From contig OY288250.1 of assembly GCA_958450325.1 (NCBI GenBank), forward strand, positions 40,956,683 through 41,020,682: DNA of 64,000 bases, read 5' to 3'. The translations under genes and the position numbers were made by a program. This document shows positions 44,698 to 56,476 of the stretch, piece after piece (within the stretch, counting starts at the first letter, position 1; every line of letters begins with the position of its first letter). A model generated the notes under the pieces. It ran no database searches and was not told where the DNA came from. It saw only the letters and a list, made by a program, of their open reading frames with translations. The stretch is from Agrostemma githago. Its lineage: Eukaryota; Streptophyta; Magnoliopsida; Caryophyllales; Caryophyllaceae.

Positions 44698-44706
44698 TAT
44701 AAATAC
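44698..44706 (+). promoter_or_regulatory. TATA box in LTR of D
   Basis: The sequence tataaatac is followed by CT-rich sequence, as expected for a plant start-site region. It lies directly after the palindrome array. Confidence 0.7.
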
Positions 44707-45616
44707 CGCTTCACCCCCCCTTGCATTTCAGAACTATTTGAGCATTTTTACCCTACAACTTCAGCCACATTTCACCCTACTTCAACCCTACTTCATCACC
44801 TTACAAGCCTTAGAAATCCTAAGCCGAAAACACACAAAAACCGAGCTCTCGTCTCTCGATAAACCGACACATACACACATACACCCATACACACCACAAC
44901 TCGCATACATCCTCGATACTCTCAAGCCGTGCCGCTATTTACGAGTCCATTTCCGAGGCGTTTACCTAGCATGTATGATGAGGGTGTCCTAAACCCCTTC
45001 TCTATCTCTTTTCTATATCGATTCTACGTACATTTTCGCATTATTGTATTATAATCGTAGCAACACTAACACTAACACTAACCTTTTTTACATTTTCGCA
45101 TCTTTATTTTCGCGTTACTTTTATCGTCATTAACGTTAATAATACCGTGTATACGTAAACTAGTATCAAAAGTCGGTTTTAAAACGTTGGACTACGATGA
45201 TCACTTTTGGTCCGTCTAATCCCTTTACGAGCAACGACGGAGGTGGAGCCCTTTCGAGGAGCCCCGCCCCAATGTACTCAAGGGCGTGATGCGACCGTGA
45301 TCGGTCGTAGTTGAACGGATTTAATTCCCTTTCCATAATTGGTACGAAACCCGTTGACACGAAAATCGACATCATGTAACCCGAAAGGGTTAGTCCCGAT
45401 GTCGTGACGTAGAGGGATACATTTCGTCACTAATTCAAAATTTTCTAATCTAACGTAAACATTTTTCATAAACTCCGGTAATGGTATTATAGTCGTTCGT
45501 ACACGATTATAGTACCGGAGGCCGAGTTAAATACAAATCGTGCGATATTTGTATTTGATTCGGCCGATCATCGATTTCAAGTCATAAAACAAAGCGAGTT
45601 ACCACTCGTACAGGGG

Positions 45617-45727
45617 GCACTCGACCGAGTGCCATAGGCCACTCGATCGAGTAGCACCCCAAAAAGTGGTCAGTAGCCACGTAAAACGTGCACTCGACCG
45701 AGTCACACCACCACTCGGTCGAGTGGG
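45617..45727. repeat. Distal palindrome array in LTR of D
   Basis: Four copies are present: gcactcgaccgagtgc, ccactcgatcgagta, gcactcgaccgagtc and ccactcggtcgagtgg. They lie about 900 bp after the TATA box. Confidence 0.9.
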
Positions 45728-46739
45728 TCCTGTAACCCACAAAACCGAGGGGTTTGACCCATAATTCAAACCCCGACCCTTTTATCGACTTTAGTCATCA
45801 CGTGCAAAGACTATCACGTGACTATCCTATTTCCAAAACTATACACATCACGACACGTAGAACGACTTTGACCACTTTGACGTGATAAGTCGGGACAAGA
45901 CTACGGGATGTGAGATTAGGCTAGCAATATGCCACAGTCTCATGTTCCCGTCCTTCGTTTAATATGCTACATAATGCGTATTTAATCGGGGTTAGTCCGT
46001 CTACATATTTTCGCGGTCTAGTTTGCATACGGGTCCGTCCCTCTCATTATATTGCGCTTTTTTTTTATTCCGTTTATTATTTTATTTACGTAATGTTGTA
46101 TTGTGAATTCCGGGTTGCATTTCCGCCCGTGTAATTTGTACGTTATTTCTATTTTATTTTCGAGCTTTGTTTATTTAATTGCTTCTTCGCTTTATAAATG
46201 AACCTCGCATGCTAAATCATTTCGACAAATAATAAGATACATTAAATGACGTAGTTAACGCAAAATTCACATGCTTAGACAAAACGCTGTTTGCATATCA
46301 TTTAATCAATTTACTAGCGCGTGTACACGAACACGAACGGCGTCTTAGTAGAGGCCGCCATGTGCGGGCGGGGTTGGGTGTCCTTAGTGGGCTTCCCAAC
46401 ACGTACCCTCACCCCTTACTCAGAACCTTTGGTTTCCGGATGTCCGAAACCCTTGGCGCACGAGAGTCATTCTTTACACGATTACCGGTATAGATGGTAT
46501 CGGTATCGCAATGCAAAGGGACGAGTCCCATGAACTCTGAAATCGGAGTGGGCTTACTTTGTGTAAAGCCCATGACGACATAGAGTGGGCTCGTATGGTT
46601 CCGAATAACCACAAAATTCGGTGGCGACTCCATTTTGACTTAAATTTCGAACCCGAGAACAATCTTACCACGAGATTCATTCGCCTACCCAAACCCGCGC
46701 TTCACCGCATCGGGGTGGACCTACGTCATGTCCACAATT

Positions 46740-46757
46740 TGGCGACTCCGCTGGGGA
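46740..46757 (+). promoter_or_regulatory. PBS of element D (tRNA-Arg type)
   Basis: The sequence tggcgactccgctgggga is complementary to the 3' end of plant tRNA-Arg (ACG), which ends in CCCAGCGGAGTCG plus CCA. It lies three bases after the LTR end. Tat-lineage elements are known to use tRNA-Arg primers. Confidence 0.85.
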
Positions 46758-47992
46758 TACCTGATGTACCACATGTCATCGGGGTTCCTAGGGTGAGACT
46801 CGAAGAGAAATCGTTCGTAGATTAATGTGCGCGCATTAGTTTAATGATTCATGCATAACCCAAATTTTGCCCGGGCCGGTTACTTGTGACCGACGTCCCA
46901 CTATACCACGGTGCATTCCTACATGGGTGCGCTAAAGACATCGATGGTGGAACTAGTCTCGGTTTTGCGGCATGTCCTAAGACCAACTCGGCTTAGGGAG
47001 TCCGTCCATCACACGAGAAAGCCATCGTTGTTGGTATAGACCCTATTTTGACTGACCGAGACTTAGTGTAAAGCATACATAAGCGTCGTGATAATGCTTG
47101 TTTGACTACGTGCTACTTGGTTTCCGTGTCACTTTTCAAAAACCATCATTTCAAAATTGCATCTTTCCAAAAATACCCACCTTTTCGAAAAACCCGAAAT
47201 GCTGTCCGTTTCGGGACCCGTCATTCTAAAAAACGCCCAATTTTGAAAAAAACCAAAATACTGCCCATTTCGGGACTCACCTTTTCAAAATATCCAATTT
47301 TCAAAACTCGGAATGCCGCCGAAATTTAGGATCAACGATTTGACTCAAAATTTCCTTTTCTGTAGTCGGCATGCTGTCCGTTTTAATTCTCGAATTTCCA
47401 CCCCCACCACCTTGATTTTCGGAATTTTCCTTTTCAAAATTCTAATCTCGGTTTTCGAAATTCCGTTTTCAGTTTTCAAAACTCTCGGAAATTCGTTCGT
47501 TTTTGCATTCAAACCTCAACTTTCAACTTTCCTAAAATGAACCTTCCTTATTATAGGACCTACCGTCAATCCGTGTGTCGGGTCTTTGCATAGTATGTAG
47601 AGGGTTTATAGCGTCGAAACTCCGTCGATCTTATATCACGAGTTTCCCCCCCTTTCCCGAGTTCGCCTTATTTGTCAAGGCACGACCAACCTGTGTAGGG
47701 CACACCCCTACAAAGGAAAGTCCGTCCATACACTCGAGTCAAAAGTCTGGGAAGTAATCTCACGTGGACCTTCCTTCGAACGGGACTAGGCCCACAAAGC
47801 CGAAATCCTAAGGAAGTCATACCACCCATGAGTCATCCGTCTAGATGTCTTTCTCGAGTCGTTTCCACTCCGTCCTTTCCTTTTGGGTCGCTCGGGACGT
47901 ATTTTTTTTCCTTTGATTCCAAGACTGGGTTCGGTTTCTGATTACGTGGTGTTCTTACAGACAGGCCACCATCAACCAGACACACTCGCAGA
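46758..47992 (+). other. Leader of element D
   Basis: An untranslated leader without a conserved ORF. It shares blocks with the leaders of C and E, including a cccgggccggttactt block at 46870-46890, a zone of cgaaatgctg/ttcgggac repeats (47170-47320) and the cgtcgaaactccgtcgatc block at 47610-47640. Confidence 0.7.
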
Positions 47993-49837
47993 ATGGAAAC
48001 TGCTTTAGCCGATCTGAAAACCTCTGTGGACGCCATGGTCGACAAACAAGCCGACATCGACGCCCAACTGAATGAAATGAGGGCTGGACAAGTTGCCATC
48101 CTCACTCGATTGGCAGCATTGGAGCACAGGACTCCAAATGCCGGGGCTATGGGGCCTCTGGCTGATCTAGTTAGCTCAGTACGCCGACTAGAGAAACAAG
48201 TTCACTTGACTGGGAGTAATAATATCCATCGGGAGAATAGCCGTGAGTATAACCCACTGAGTGACAAGCTGCCCGCAAACCTGAACCTCACCGGTTTGCC
48301 CATGTTCGAAGGGACTGAAGACCCGTTACTACATGTACGGGCCTTCAAGGAGTTCATGGCCATCAAAGGGGTGGACTCTACCATGTTCAAGAACCTCTTT
48401 GCTGCGTCTCTTGAAAAGCACCCTCGGGCCTGGTACTACAGGCTAGACCCGAAGAAATACCCTACATGGGATGATGTGGCCACCGAGTTCGCTCGGAACT
48501 ATGCTGACAACACCGAGATCCAAACCAGAATGAGATCTCTGGAGGTTATGGCCCAGGAGCCGAAAGAAGGTTTTACCAAATACCTTCAACGCTGGAGGGC
48601 CGAGAGTGTGAAGCTGGTCGATAAGCCCAGTGAGAAGACTTTGGTGGAGGCTTTTGTCAAGAACCTCCTCCCATCTTACCGGGTTCACCTCCGATATGCT
48701 GTCATACCCAATTTCACCACCCTTACTGAAATGGGTATGAGAATCGAAGATGACTTAAGACTGGAAGGCCTCACTAAGGCCGCTGCTAAGGGTTACCAAG
48801 GGGCTTCTTCCTCCACTACCAAGCCTCAAGCTGCAACTCGCAGCATTTTCGACGCGGTGAATCTACTAGATACCCCGTCCAAGAGGAACACCCCACCTCG
48901 GGTTTTCACTGACATAGGTACGACCTATACTTATGCCTTACAAAGGCTATCCTCAAAAGGCCTAATCCAACCGATAGGCCCAACTCCTGAAGTTCCGGTT
49001 GAGCGACGCTCCAAGAACTACAATGCCCAAGCCTATTGCCAGTACCACCGAGGCAATGGGCATGATACCGAGAAGTGCTGGAAGCTGAAGCACTTGATTC
49101 AGGACCTCATCGAAAGCGGTAAAATCCCGCTACCCGGAGATAAGCCCAGCAACAAGGAGAACCCTTTCAGCTCCCACGCCATCTTTACCGGGGAGGTGAT
49201 TGATTGTTCTCACCTTATCTCTCCATTCATCCCGCAAGTGAACGGGATCTGGTTCGATGACGAAGATGATGTCTACCTCGCAAAAGGGGAAGCTGTCCCC
49301 ATCACCGCCGAGGAGATTCGAAAGACTAAATCCCGGGTCCTAAACAGTAACCACCTTGGCCGTCCCTACCAAGCCACTAGCTCTAGGGACGCCCCTATCC
49401 CGACAACCGTGATTACGGAAGTCGCCCCTGAAGAGCCAACTGCTGAGACGGCTCTCGTGAAGCAATTGAAGAAGACCCGAGTTGACCTCACTATATGGCA
49501 ACTCCTGGTTAGTTCTCAAGAACATCGAGAAGCACTTACAAAGGCTCTCGATCAAATTAAGGTTGACTCTTTGGTTACCCCCGCTGAGATGGTAGCCACG
49601 GTCCTGCCCCACCTAAAGGGCAAAGCTAAGGAAGGAGGTCCGACGATCACTTTCTCCGAAGCCGACCTACCGCCAGTCGGGGCCTCCCACAATCTGGCCC
49701 TCTACATTATGGTTGTTTGCCGAGGAAAATACCTCCCTATGACCCTGGTTGATGATGGGTCCGCTGTGAATGTCCTTCCTCTAAGGACCGCAGGAGCCCT
49801 CGGCATTACCGAGGCTGACTATATCCCGACTGCTTAG
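47993..49837 (+). pseudogene. gag and protease start of element D
   Basis: A 614-codon frame. Residues 1-75 form a likely coiled coil (METALADLKTSVDAMVDKQA). The capsid core at about 85-260 includes LPANLNLTGLPMFEGTEDP, WYYRLDPKKYPTWDD, FARNYADNTEIQ and FTKYLQRWR. At about 348-362 there is a C-x2-H-x4-H-x4-C finger (CQYHRGNGHDTEKC), likely the nucleic-acid-binding nucleocapsid motif. At about 583-592 LVDDGSAVNVLP is the protease active-site region; the usual D-S/T-G is DDGS here, as in related elements with D-G-S variants. A TAG at 49835-49837 ends it, but the same frame continues downstream (TIQAFDGSPKSV). In an intact copy gag-pol would be one polyprotein. Confidence 0.88.
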
Positions 49838-51500
49838 ACCATCCAAGCTTTCGATGGGAGCCCAAAGTCGGTAGCTGGGGCCGTGAAACTGACCATCATA
49901 ACCGGTCCGATAGAAAAGGAGCTCGAATTCCAGGTGATTGATGTCACCTCGTCATTCAACCTGCTCCTGGGTAGGCCTTGGATCCACGCGGTCAAGGCGG
50001 TGTCCTCCACCCTCCACCGAAAAATCAAGATGCCTCTGCTTAACGATGTCATCACTTTAGAGGCAACACCAATGACTGTGGCTAGCTGTAACGCCACGGG
50101 ACGCACGGACCTCTGGGGGTTCGATTTTGTGGGGATGATCGAGGAAGAGTACCTCTTTAGGCCTTACTTCACTACGAGTATCGACATGATGCTCCAAAAC
50201 CTAGGATACTTTCCGGGGGCTACCTCTCGACCCGATCTTCTAGCTGGGAAAATCATCGAGGTTCTCAAAGACGAAGAGTCTCACTTTGGTCTCGGGTATG
50301 CCATAACTCCCGACAATGTTGTCCGAGCAGGAATTGAGAAGGCCTGCAACATCCTTAAGGGTATCTACTTGAGCCCTTATAGCCCACGGTTGGCTGACTA
50401 CTTTGTCACACCGGTGTTTGGGGCTATCCAGGTTGGTCTATACCAACCCAATGCTATGCAGCTCGGGACCCACTTGGCCCGGGACTGCAACTACATCCCG
50501 GAGGACGTGTTCGCCCTCATCCAATCCAACGGAGCCGAAGATGCTGAGCCCGCACTAGGGCTACTATTTGGGGAAGACACCATAGCCCCAACTCCAAGGG
50601 AAGACCTGGTCAACCTGATCCTCCGCAGCAACAGGTTTGACCCGACCAAGCTGATCTCGGATGTTGGTTCCGAGACGGGAAACATGGCCTGGAGGAAGAC
50701 TGTCAAGTGGACTGACAGTCAGGGAAGGATCTACAAGCTTGTCACCGGAGAGGGAGACATGCCTGAGTCTGAGTCCGAGTCTGAGTCGGAGTCTGAGTCA
50801 GAGTCCGAGATCGAGTCTAGGGAAGTCGGTGTTAGAGTCACTCCTGTAACCCCCCTCCCTTTTATTATTCCTGCTGCTGGCACTTCGGGGTCTGTCCCGA
50901 GTGCCCTACCTATCCCGCCACTGACCAATGATCAGATGGCTGCTCTCTTTGAGCTGTTCTCCAAGTTTTCAATCAATAATAACAACCGTTCTGCTTACGA
51001 CTTGTCTCTTTCAAATTCTGCTTTTAAAAATATTTTATGCTATGACATTGAGAAACCAGACGAACAGGTACCTTTACCTCCGCATCTGATCGAGCAACTA
51101 GAGCAAAGGGAGTCCCGAAACCCGGTGATCAAAGAAACCGAGTCCATAAATGTGGGAACAACCTTAGAGCCTCAGACACTTAAGATAGGGTTATCCTTAG
51201 ATCCCGAGGAGAAACAACAGTTCGTAAGCCTCCTCCAAGAGTTCAAGGATGTCTTCGCATGGTCCTACAAGGACATGCCGGGGATAGACCGGGAAATAGC
51301 CGAGCACCACATACCAATCAAAGACGGGTGCAAACCGGTCAAACAGAAGCTTCCTCGGATGAGGCCCGAGTGGTCTCTCAAGGTAAAAGAAGAAGTCGAC
51401 AAACAGTTCAAAGCCGGCTTCATACAAGTGTCCGAGTATCCGGACTGGGTGGCAAACATCGTGCCGGTTCCTAAAAAGGACGGTAAGGTGCGGGTATGTG
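49838..51500 (+). pseudogene. pol of element D, first part: protease end, linker, start of RT
   Basis: This is in frame with gag after the TAG stop. It completes the protease fold (FNLLLGRPWIH, the conserved LLGRPW motif at about 49960-49990). A long linker follows, with an unusual run of Glu-Ser pairs (50763-50820). The N-terminal RT region is FKDVFAWSYKDMPGIDREIA, then KQKLPRMRPEW and WVANIVPVPKKDGKVRVCV. Immediately after VRVCV the frame is lost, where related elements continue D(F/Y)RDLN. The following RT part is in another frame, so bases have been lost near 51500. The loss removes the polyprotein beyond this point. Confidence 0.85.
50763..50820 (+). repeat. GAGTCT microsatellite coding for Glu-Ser repeats
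   Basis: Hexamer repeats (gagtctgagtccgagtctg and continuing) encode about eight Glu-Ser pairs between protease and RT of D. The same repeat follows gag in C and E. Confidence 0.9.
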
Positions 51501-52554
51501 TCGGGATCTTAACAAGGCGAGCCCGAAAGATGATTTTCCGTTACCACACATCGACATACTGGTGGATAACACGGCCGATCATGCCCTTCTGTCATTCATG
51601 GACGGGTATGCCGGGTATAATCAAATCAAGATGGCGGAAGAAGACATGAGTAAGACTACCTTCACCACACCTTGGGGTACTTACTGCTATACCGTCATGC
51701 CTTTCGGTCTCATTAACGCCGGGGCCACATACCAAAGGACTGCTACCACTTTATTACACGACATGATGCATAAAGAGGTAGAAGTTTACGTAGACGACAT
51801 GATCGTCAAATCCAAATAACGGGACGGTCACATCACCGCCCTAAGAAAATTTTTCACCCGATTGCGCAAATACAACATGAGGCTAAACCCTCAAAAATGC
51901 AGTTTCGGGGTAACATCAGGCAAATTACTGTGTCATATCGTTAGCCAACGAGGTATCGAAGTCGACCCAGCTAAAATCAAAGCCATTACCGATATGCAAC
52001 CTCCCAAAACCGAAAAAGAAATAAGGGGATTCCTCGGGAAAGTCCAGTACATCAGTCGGTTCATTTCCAAACTAACCATGGTGTGTGAACCAATTTTCAA
52101 GAAATTGAAAGTAGGAGAACGGGTACTATGGGATGACAAGTGCCAAACTGCTTTCGACAAGATCAAGGAAATTCTGTCTGCACCACCAGTTTTGATGCCA
52201 CCTCAACCCGGTTTGCCTCTGTCGTTATACCTAACGACGACCGAGACAGCCATGGGGGCTATGCTGGCTCAAACAGTTGACTCCGAAGAAAGAGCCATTT
52301 ACTACATCAGCAAGAAGTTTTTAGAGTATGAGTGCAAATATACCATGCTCGAAAAGACGTGTTTGGCTCTAGTCTGGGCCACCAAGAAACTCCGACATTA
52401 TATGCTCAGTTACGAGGTCCATGTGCTATCCAAGATGGATCCCATCAAATACATCTTCGAAAAGCCCGTTCTCAACGGTCGAATCTCTAGATGGACTCTA
52501 ATGCTGGCAGAGTTCGACTTAAAGTTTGTACCGTTAAAGGCTATTAAAGGTTGA
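51496..52554 (+). pseudogene. pol of element D: reverse transcriptase and RNase H
   Basis: The frame opens at RDLNKASPKDDFPLPHIDIL. RT motifs follow: FMDGYAGYNQIKM, TPWGTYCYTVMPFGLINAG and the catalytic YVDD (codons 51787-51798). A TAA at 51817-51819 stands where a glutamate is usual (IVKSK-E-RDGHI), and the same frame continues from RKYNMRLNPQKCSFGV through GFLGKVQYISRFI to the first RNase H (TTTETAMGAMLAQ, YISKKFLEYECKYTMLEKTC, LVWATKKLRHYM). A TGA at 52552-52554 ends the segment, where related elements have a sense codon. It would synthesise cDNA and remove the RNA template. With the frameshift and stops no active enzyme is expected. Confidence 0.9.
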
Positions 52555-54393
52555 GTAGTAGCTGAATTTCTCGCCGATAGCCCAGTAATCGAGGAAGGAC
52601 ACACCGACACTTGGTCCTTCCCAGACGAAGATATTTTCCATACTGATACTGAAACTTGGGATTTATACTTCGATGGTGCATCTAATTTTCGAGGGTTCGG
52701 AGTCGGGATCCTCCTAATTTCACCAAAAGGGGAACATACTCCTGTCTCCATCAAACTGGACTTTGATGTTACCAACAATGCAGCAGAGTACGAAGTATGC
52801 ATTTACGGGCTACAAGCCGCCGCCAATCTGGGGATTACAAATCTCCGGGTACATGGTGACTCATCCTTGGTCATTAACCAAGCACTTCAAAAATGGAAGA
52901 CTCGAAATGCTAATCTCGTGGCCTACCAGGCACGAGTAGGGGATCTCGAGAAACAATTCCAAAAGGTAGAGTATATATATCTGCCCCGGGAGGAAAATCA
53001 GTTCGCAGATGCACTCTCAAAATTGGCGTCTTTACTGAATATTCCCGACCACATGACCAGTATGCCGATTTGCGTCGAAAGACGGTCCAAGCCAGCATAC
53101 ATTTGCGACATAGAGGACATTGAAGTAACTGATCCCGAACCATTGTACCAAGCTGTGTTAACATACCTGACAAACGGAGAATATCTTCCCGGGTCGGAAG
53201 GACGAGCCAAGAAAGCCTTACGAAGGCTAGCCACCCAATTTATCCGTACCGACGACGGGCAACTGTACAAAAAGACGGCACAGGGGGCTCTTCTCCTTTG
53301 TGTTGAAAAGTATAAGGCTGAAAAGGTTATGGCCGAAGTACACGATGGTGAGAACGGCCCACACATGAATGCCCACATGCTGGTCCGGAAGATCATGAGG
53401 CTCGGTTATTATTGGAATACCATGGAGGCCGATTGCCGGTCGTATGTCAAACATTGTCATAACTGTCAAATCTTTGGCAATGTGCAACATATGCCGTCAT
53501 CACTACTCTATACCATGACGTCACCCTGGCCATTCTCAACGTGGGGTATCGACATAATCGGGAAAATAAATCCCTCGGGTACCGGTGGGCATTGCTTTAT
53601 TTTGGTAGCTATCGACTATTTCACCAAATGGGTCGAAGCTGAATCATATCGCATTCTCAATGCTAAGCATGTCGCCAAGTTCATCCAAAACAAGATAATT
53701 TGTCGATATGGGATTCCCTCTGAATTTATCAGTGATCACGGGACTCACTTTCAAGCCGAGACTGCGGCCCTGCTGACCAAATATAAAATCCAAAGGCATA
53801 CTTCCTCGCCTTATCGTCACCAAACAAATGAAGCAGTAGAGGCGGCTAACAAAACAATTGTCACCATACTCAAAAAGATGGCTGATAATTACCGGGACTG
53901 GCCCGACAAAATACCTTTTGCCCTATGGGGATACCGAACGTCAATTCGCACCGCAACCGGGGCGACACCATATTACCTAACCTACGGGATGGAGGCAGTC
54001 CAACCAGTCGAGCTGGAGGTACCGTCCCTCAGAATTCTGTTAGAAAGTCAAGTACCCGAAGCTGACTGGGTTCGAGCACGATATGACTCACTGGTTCTAC
54101 TAGACGAGCGACGGTCTCATGCCCTCAATAACATCCAAATCTACCAGAAGAGGATTCAACGGGCCTTCAACAAAAGGGTAAAGCCCAGGAACATTAAAGA
54201 AGGCGACCTAGTCCTTAAGTCAATCCGGGCTTTACTACCAGTTGACCCGAGGGGAAAATTCAAACCCAATTGGGCTGGGCCATATCTGGTGAAGAAAATC
54301 CTATCAGGGGGAGCAGTGATGCTGACGGACCTGGACGGGAATGAGTTTGTCAACCCAACCAACCTGGACCAGCTGAAGCGTTACTACCCTTAG
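52555..54393 (+). pseudogene. pol of element D: archaeal-type RNase H and integrase
   Basis: This is the same frame as before the TGA. A second RNase H (WDLYFDGASNFRGFGVGILL, NNAAEYEVCIYGLQAA, VHGDSSLVINQ) lies at about 52660-52900 and is a hallmark of the Tat lineage. The integrase zinc-binding region follows, with GPHMNAHMLVRKIMRLGYYW and CRSYVKHCHNCQ. The catalytic core has D at 53551, D at 53734 and E at 53839, giving D-61-D-35-E. The C-terminal part reads FNKRVKPRNIKEGDLVLK and NWAGPYLVKKILSGGAVML, ending at LKRYYP. It would process and join cDNA ends. The C-terminal domain has no chromodomain, which fits non-chromovirus Tat elements. No stop interrupts 52867-54393. Confidence 0.9.
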
Positions 54394-54790
54394 CCATCTC
54401 TCAATGTCATTAGCATATTTTATCAAATTTTTTTTTTTTTTTTACAAAAAGCAAGTCAATGAGCTAGAATTACTTATTCTACTGTCATAAACATCTTGAA
54501 CCAATAGTCTTGGTGTAATTCGAGATTGCAAATTTCCTATGCCTGAACTACGTTTGGTTTGATTCTGCTAATCGCGGATACGTAGGCAGCCCCTCAAAAG
54601 GGCACAACCAATGCAATCAAGAAAAGACAGGAGCGGTTTTGTAATAAACTTCCTTTATTAATTCAAAAAAATCCCGATAAACTCGGAAAATTAAAAAGTG
54701 CAGGAATTCAAAAAAAAATATAGATACAAAGAGGGCACACAACAAATAATAATAATACTTAAATAATAATAAAGCTAAAGGACTCGGCAT
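54394..54790 (+). other. Spacer of element D with conserved non-coding box
   Basis: A T-run lies at 54428-54443 and an AT-rich zone at 54650-54780. At 54545-54605 there is a block, gaactacgtttggtttgatt, then gatacgtaggcagcc (54577-54591), that is conserved in C (about 42790-42836) and E (59242-59290). Its role is unknown. Confidence 0.65.
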
Positions 54791-55696
54791 TCAGGGCATC
54801 TTGCCCTTCCCCTTGTCCTTGGCCTTCTTAGCCGTCCATTGGCGACGACGCGGAGGGGAGCGTTCCCGAATCACCACGGGAACTTCTCTAGCTCGGGCTC
54901 GATTGTTTGAGCCCGACTCCTCTGTCATATCAATAGGCCCAAGTCGGACCCTAACGGGCTCAGGGAGCCGGTCACGCGGACCAAGTCGGTCCCGAACTGC
55001 CAACCTTGGCCCAAGTCGTCGTTCCAAGTCGGTCTGCCCTCGAGTGCTGCTAGAACCGACTTCTTTAGATCGAGTCTTAGTTTGTGACTTAAGACCCGAT
55101 TCTCCCCGGACTGTAGCCTCAGGAATATATTCCCCGGTGAAAAAGTCCCGATTGTCCTTCGCCGACTCGCGATGAACCAATTCAAAGGCCTCCTCAAGCT
55201 TCAAGGCCTTTCGAGCTTCCTCGGACTCCTCAGAAGTCCATTTTTGATAAGCCCGTGACACCCAAGCGGATTGGCAAGGGCTAGGTATAGTCCATGTAGG
55301 ACGAGTGAACCATCGTTGCAACCAGGTGTCGCACATAGCGTCCGTCAATTGGAGCGGGACGCTGATAATGGCTTTAGTCTCAGGGATGCGCTGAGACGAA
55401 CCGAACTGTCTTAGGAGACGATCCGGATAAATATGAACTGTCCAGTCTAAGGACAGGATCGTCAGATAACGGGCTTGGTCTCTCTTGGCCAGTCCGGTCA
55501 ATTTCGAAAGGAACCACCAAGCGAAGGTCCACCTGATCAAGGGACCTCCGTGGAATACCAGTTCTTCGTCCCAGTAAGCTCGGGTTATTTGATGGTACGA
55601 GCTTATCTTTCGCCTCCTTGAGCTAATTTGACTTCTCCGATAATTGGGAATGCTCGGAGGAGTCTCTATGATTGTGTGGACATGACATAGGTCCAC
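54791..55696 (-). pseudogene. Antisense ORF of element D, similar to plant mobile domain proteins (N-terminus cut by element E)
   Basis: A 301-codon frame on the strand opposite to pol. Its first codons (MDLCHVH) are LTR sequence of E, so the original N-terminus has been cut off at 55674. The central part reads RAYWDEELVFHGGPLIRWTF, YLTILSLDWTVHIYPDRLLR and QFGSSQRIPE, then DTWLQRWFTRPTW. The PDRLLRQFGSSQRIP segment resembles the RQFGxxQxIP motif of plant mobile domain proteins related to MULE and retrotransposon ORFs. The C-terminal third is basic and disordered (RERSPPRRRQWTAKKAKDKGKGK). Tat-lineage elements such as Grande are known to carry antisense ORFs downstream of pol, and this fits. 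The function is not established. A captured host domain is the main alternative. Confidence 0.7.
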
Positions 55697-56476
55697 CCCG
55701 ACGCGGTCACGCGCGGGTTTGGGTAGGCGAATGAATCTTCATATGAGAATGGATCGAATTGAAATTTAGGTCTATGTGGAGTCGCCACCGAATTTTGTGG
55801 TTATTCAGAACCATTCGAGCCCACTCTATGTCGTAGTGGGCCGTATACAAAATACGGCCCATTTCCGATGTCAGAGTTTATTGGGCTCGTCCCTTTGCAT
55901 TTGATACCGATACCGATATTATCGGATATCGTGTATTGAATAACTCTCGTGCGCCAACGGTTTCGGGCATCCGGAAACCGAGGTTCTGAGTAAGGGGTGA
56001 GGGTACGTGTTGGGAAGCCCACAAAGGACACCCAACCCCGCCCGTACATTAGCGGCCTCTACTAAGAACTCGAATGACTTTCTAATACGCGTGCTAGTAA
56101 AACGGGAAAATGATATGCAAAGATTTATTTTCCCTAAACATGCGAATGTAATTGAAAGGGTTTCTAAGTCAATTTAATGCAGCTAAAATTAACGTCAAAG
56201 TTGTATTTTAGCATGCGGGTTCATTTAGTACAATAAACGAACAATAATTAAATTGACAAAAGAAACAGAAAACGCGTTAGTAACGATATAGCGATATAAC
56301 GAATAATAACGGTTTGCAAATATTGAATTGAATTGAAAAGATGCAAATATGAGGATGCATGATTTGAAAAGATAGTATACATGTGATTAATTATGCACGT
56401 GTTGACCTAAGTCGAGAAATACTATCGGGTTTTGAAAATAGAACAATGTAAGACTCGTAATTTGAGTCGTTATGAG

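Larger units (their letters stand above)
44179..46736 (+). repeat. 5' LTR of element D
   Basis: 2558 bp, beginning TGTAGACACCCGCATTTTG and ending CATGTCCACA. The start matches the LTR end of E at 58196 on the opposite strand. It contains proximal and distal palindrome arrays, and the TATA box at 44698. Confidence 0.92.
44179..55674 (+). mobile_element. Tat-like Ty3/gypsy element D with full gag-pol (degenerate, 3' LTR beyond the window)
   Basis: The 5' LTR is 44179-46736, followed by PBS 46740-46757, leader, gag, protease, RT, RNase H, a second archaeal-type RNase H and integrase up to 54393, then an antisense ORF. The dual RNase H, tRNA-Arg primer and antisense ORF place it in the Tat lineage (Ogre/Retand/Grande group). 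Its LTR start has no polypurine tract before it and cuts a repeat unit of C, so D is inserted in C, with ccagg (44174-44178) the expected duplication. Element E cuts it at 55675. Three stops and at least one frameshift break its coding region. Confidence 0.88.

Noticed and set aside
44179..46736. 3' LTR of C shared with D as a 5' LTR (tandem element)
   Set aside because: No polypurine tract precedes 44179, and the LTR cuts a tandem repeat unit. In E of the same family a tract does precede the LTR. Insertion of D into C explains this better.
48202..48688. Minus-strand ORFs opposite gag of D and similar ones opposite gag of C and E
   Set aside because: They are shadows of the conserved gag frame on the other strand. 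No independent motif was seen.
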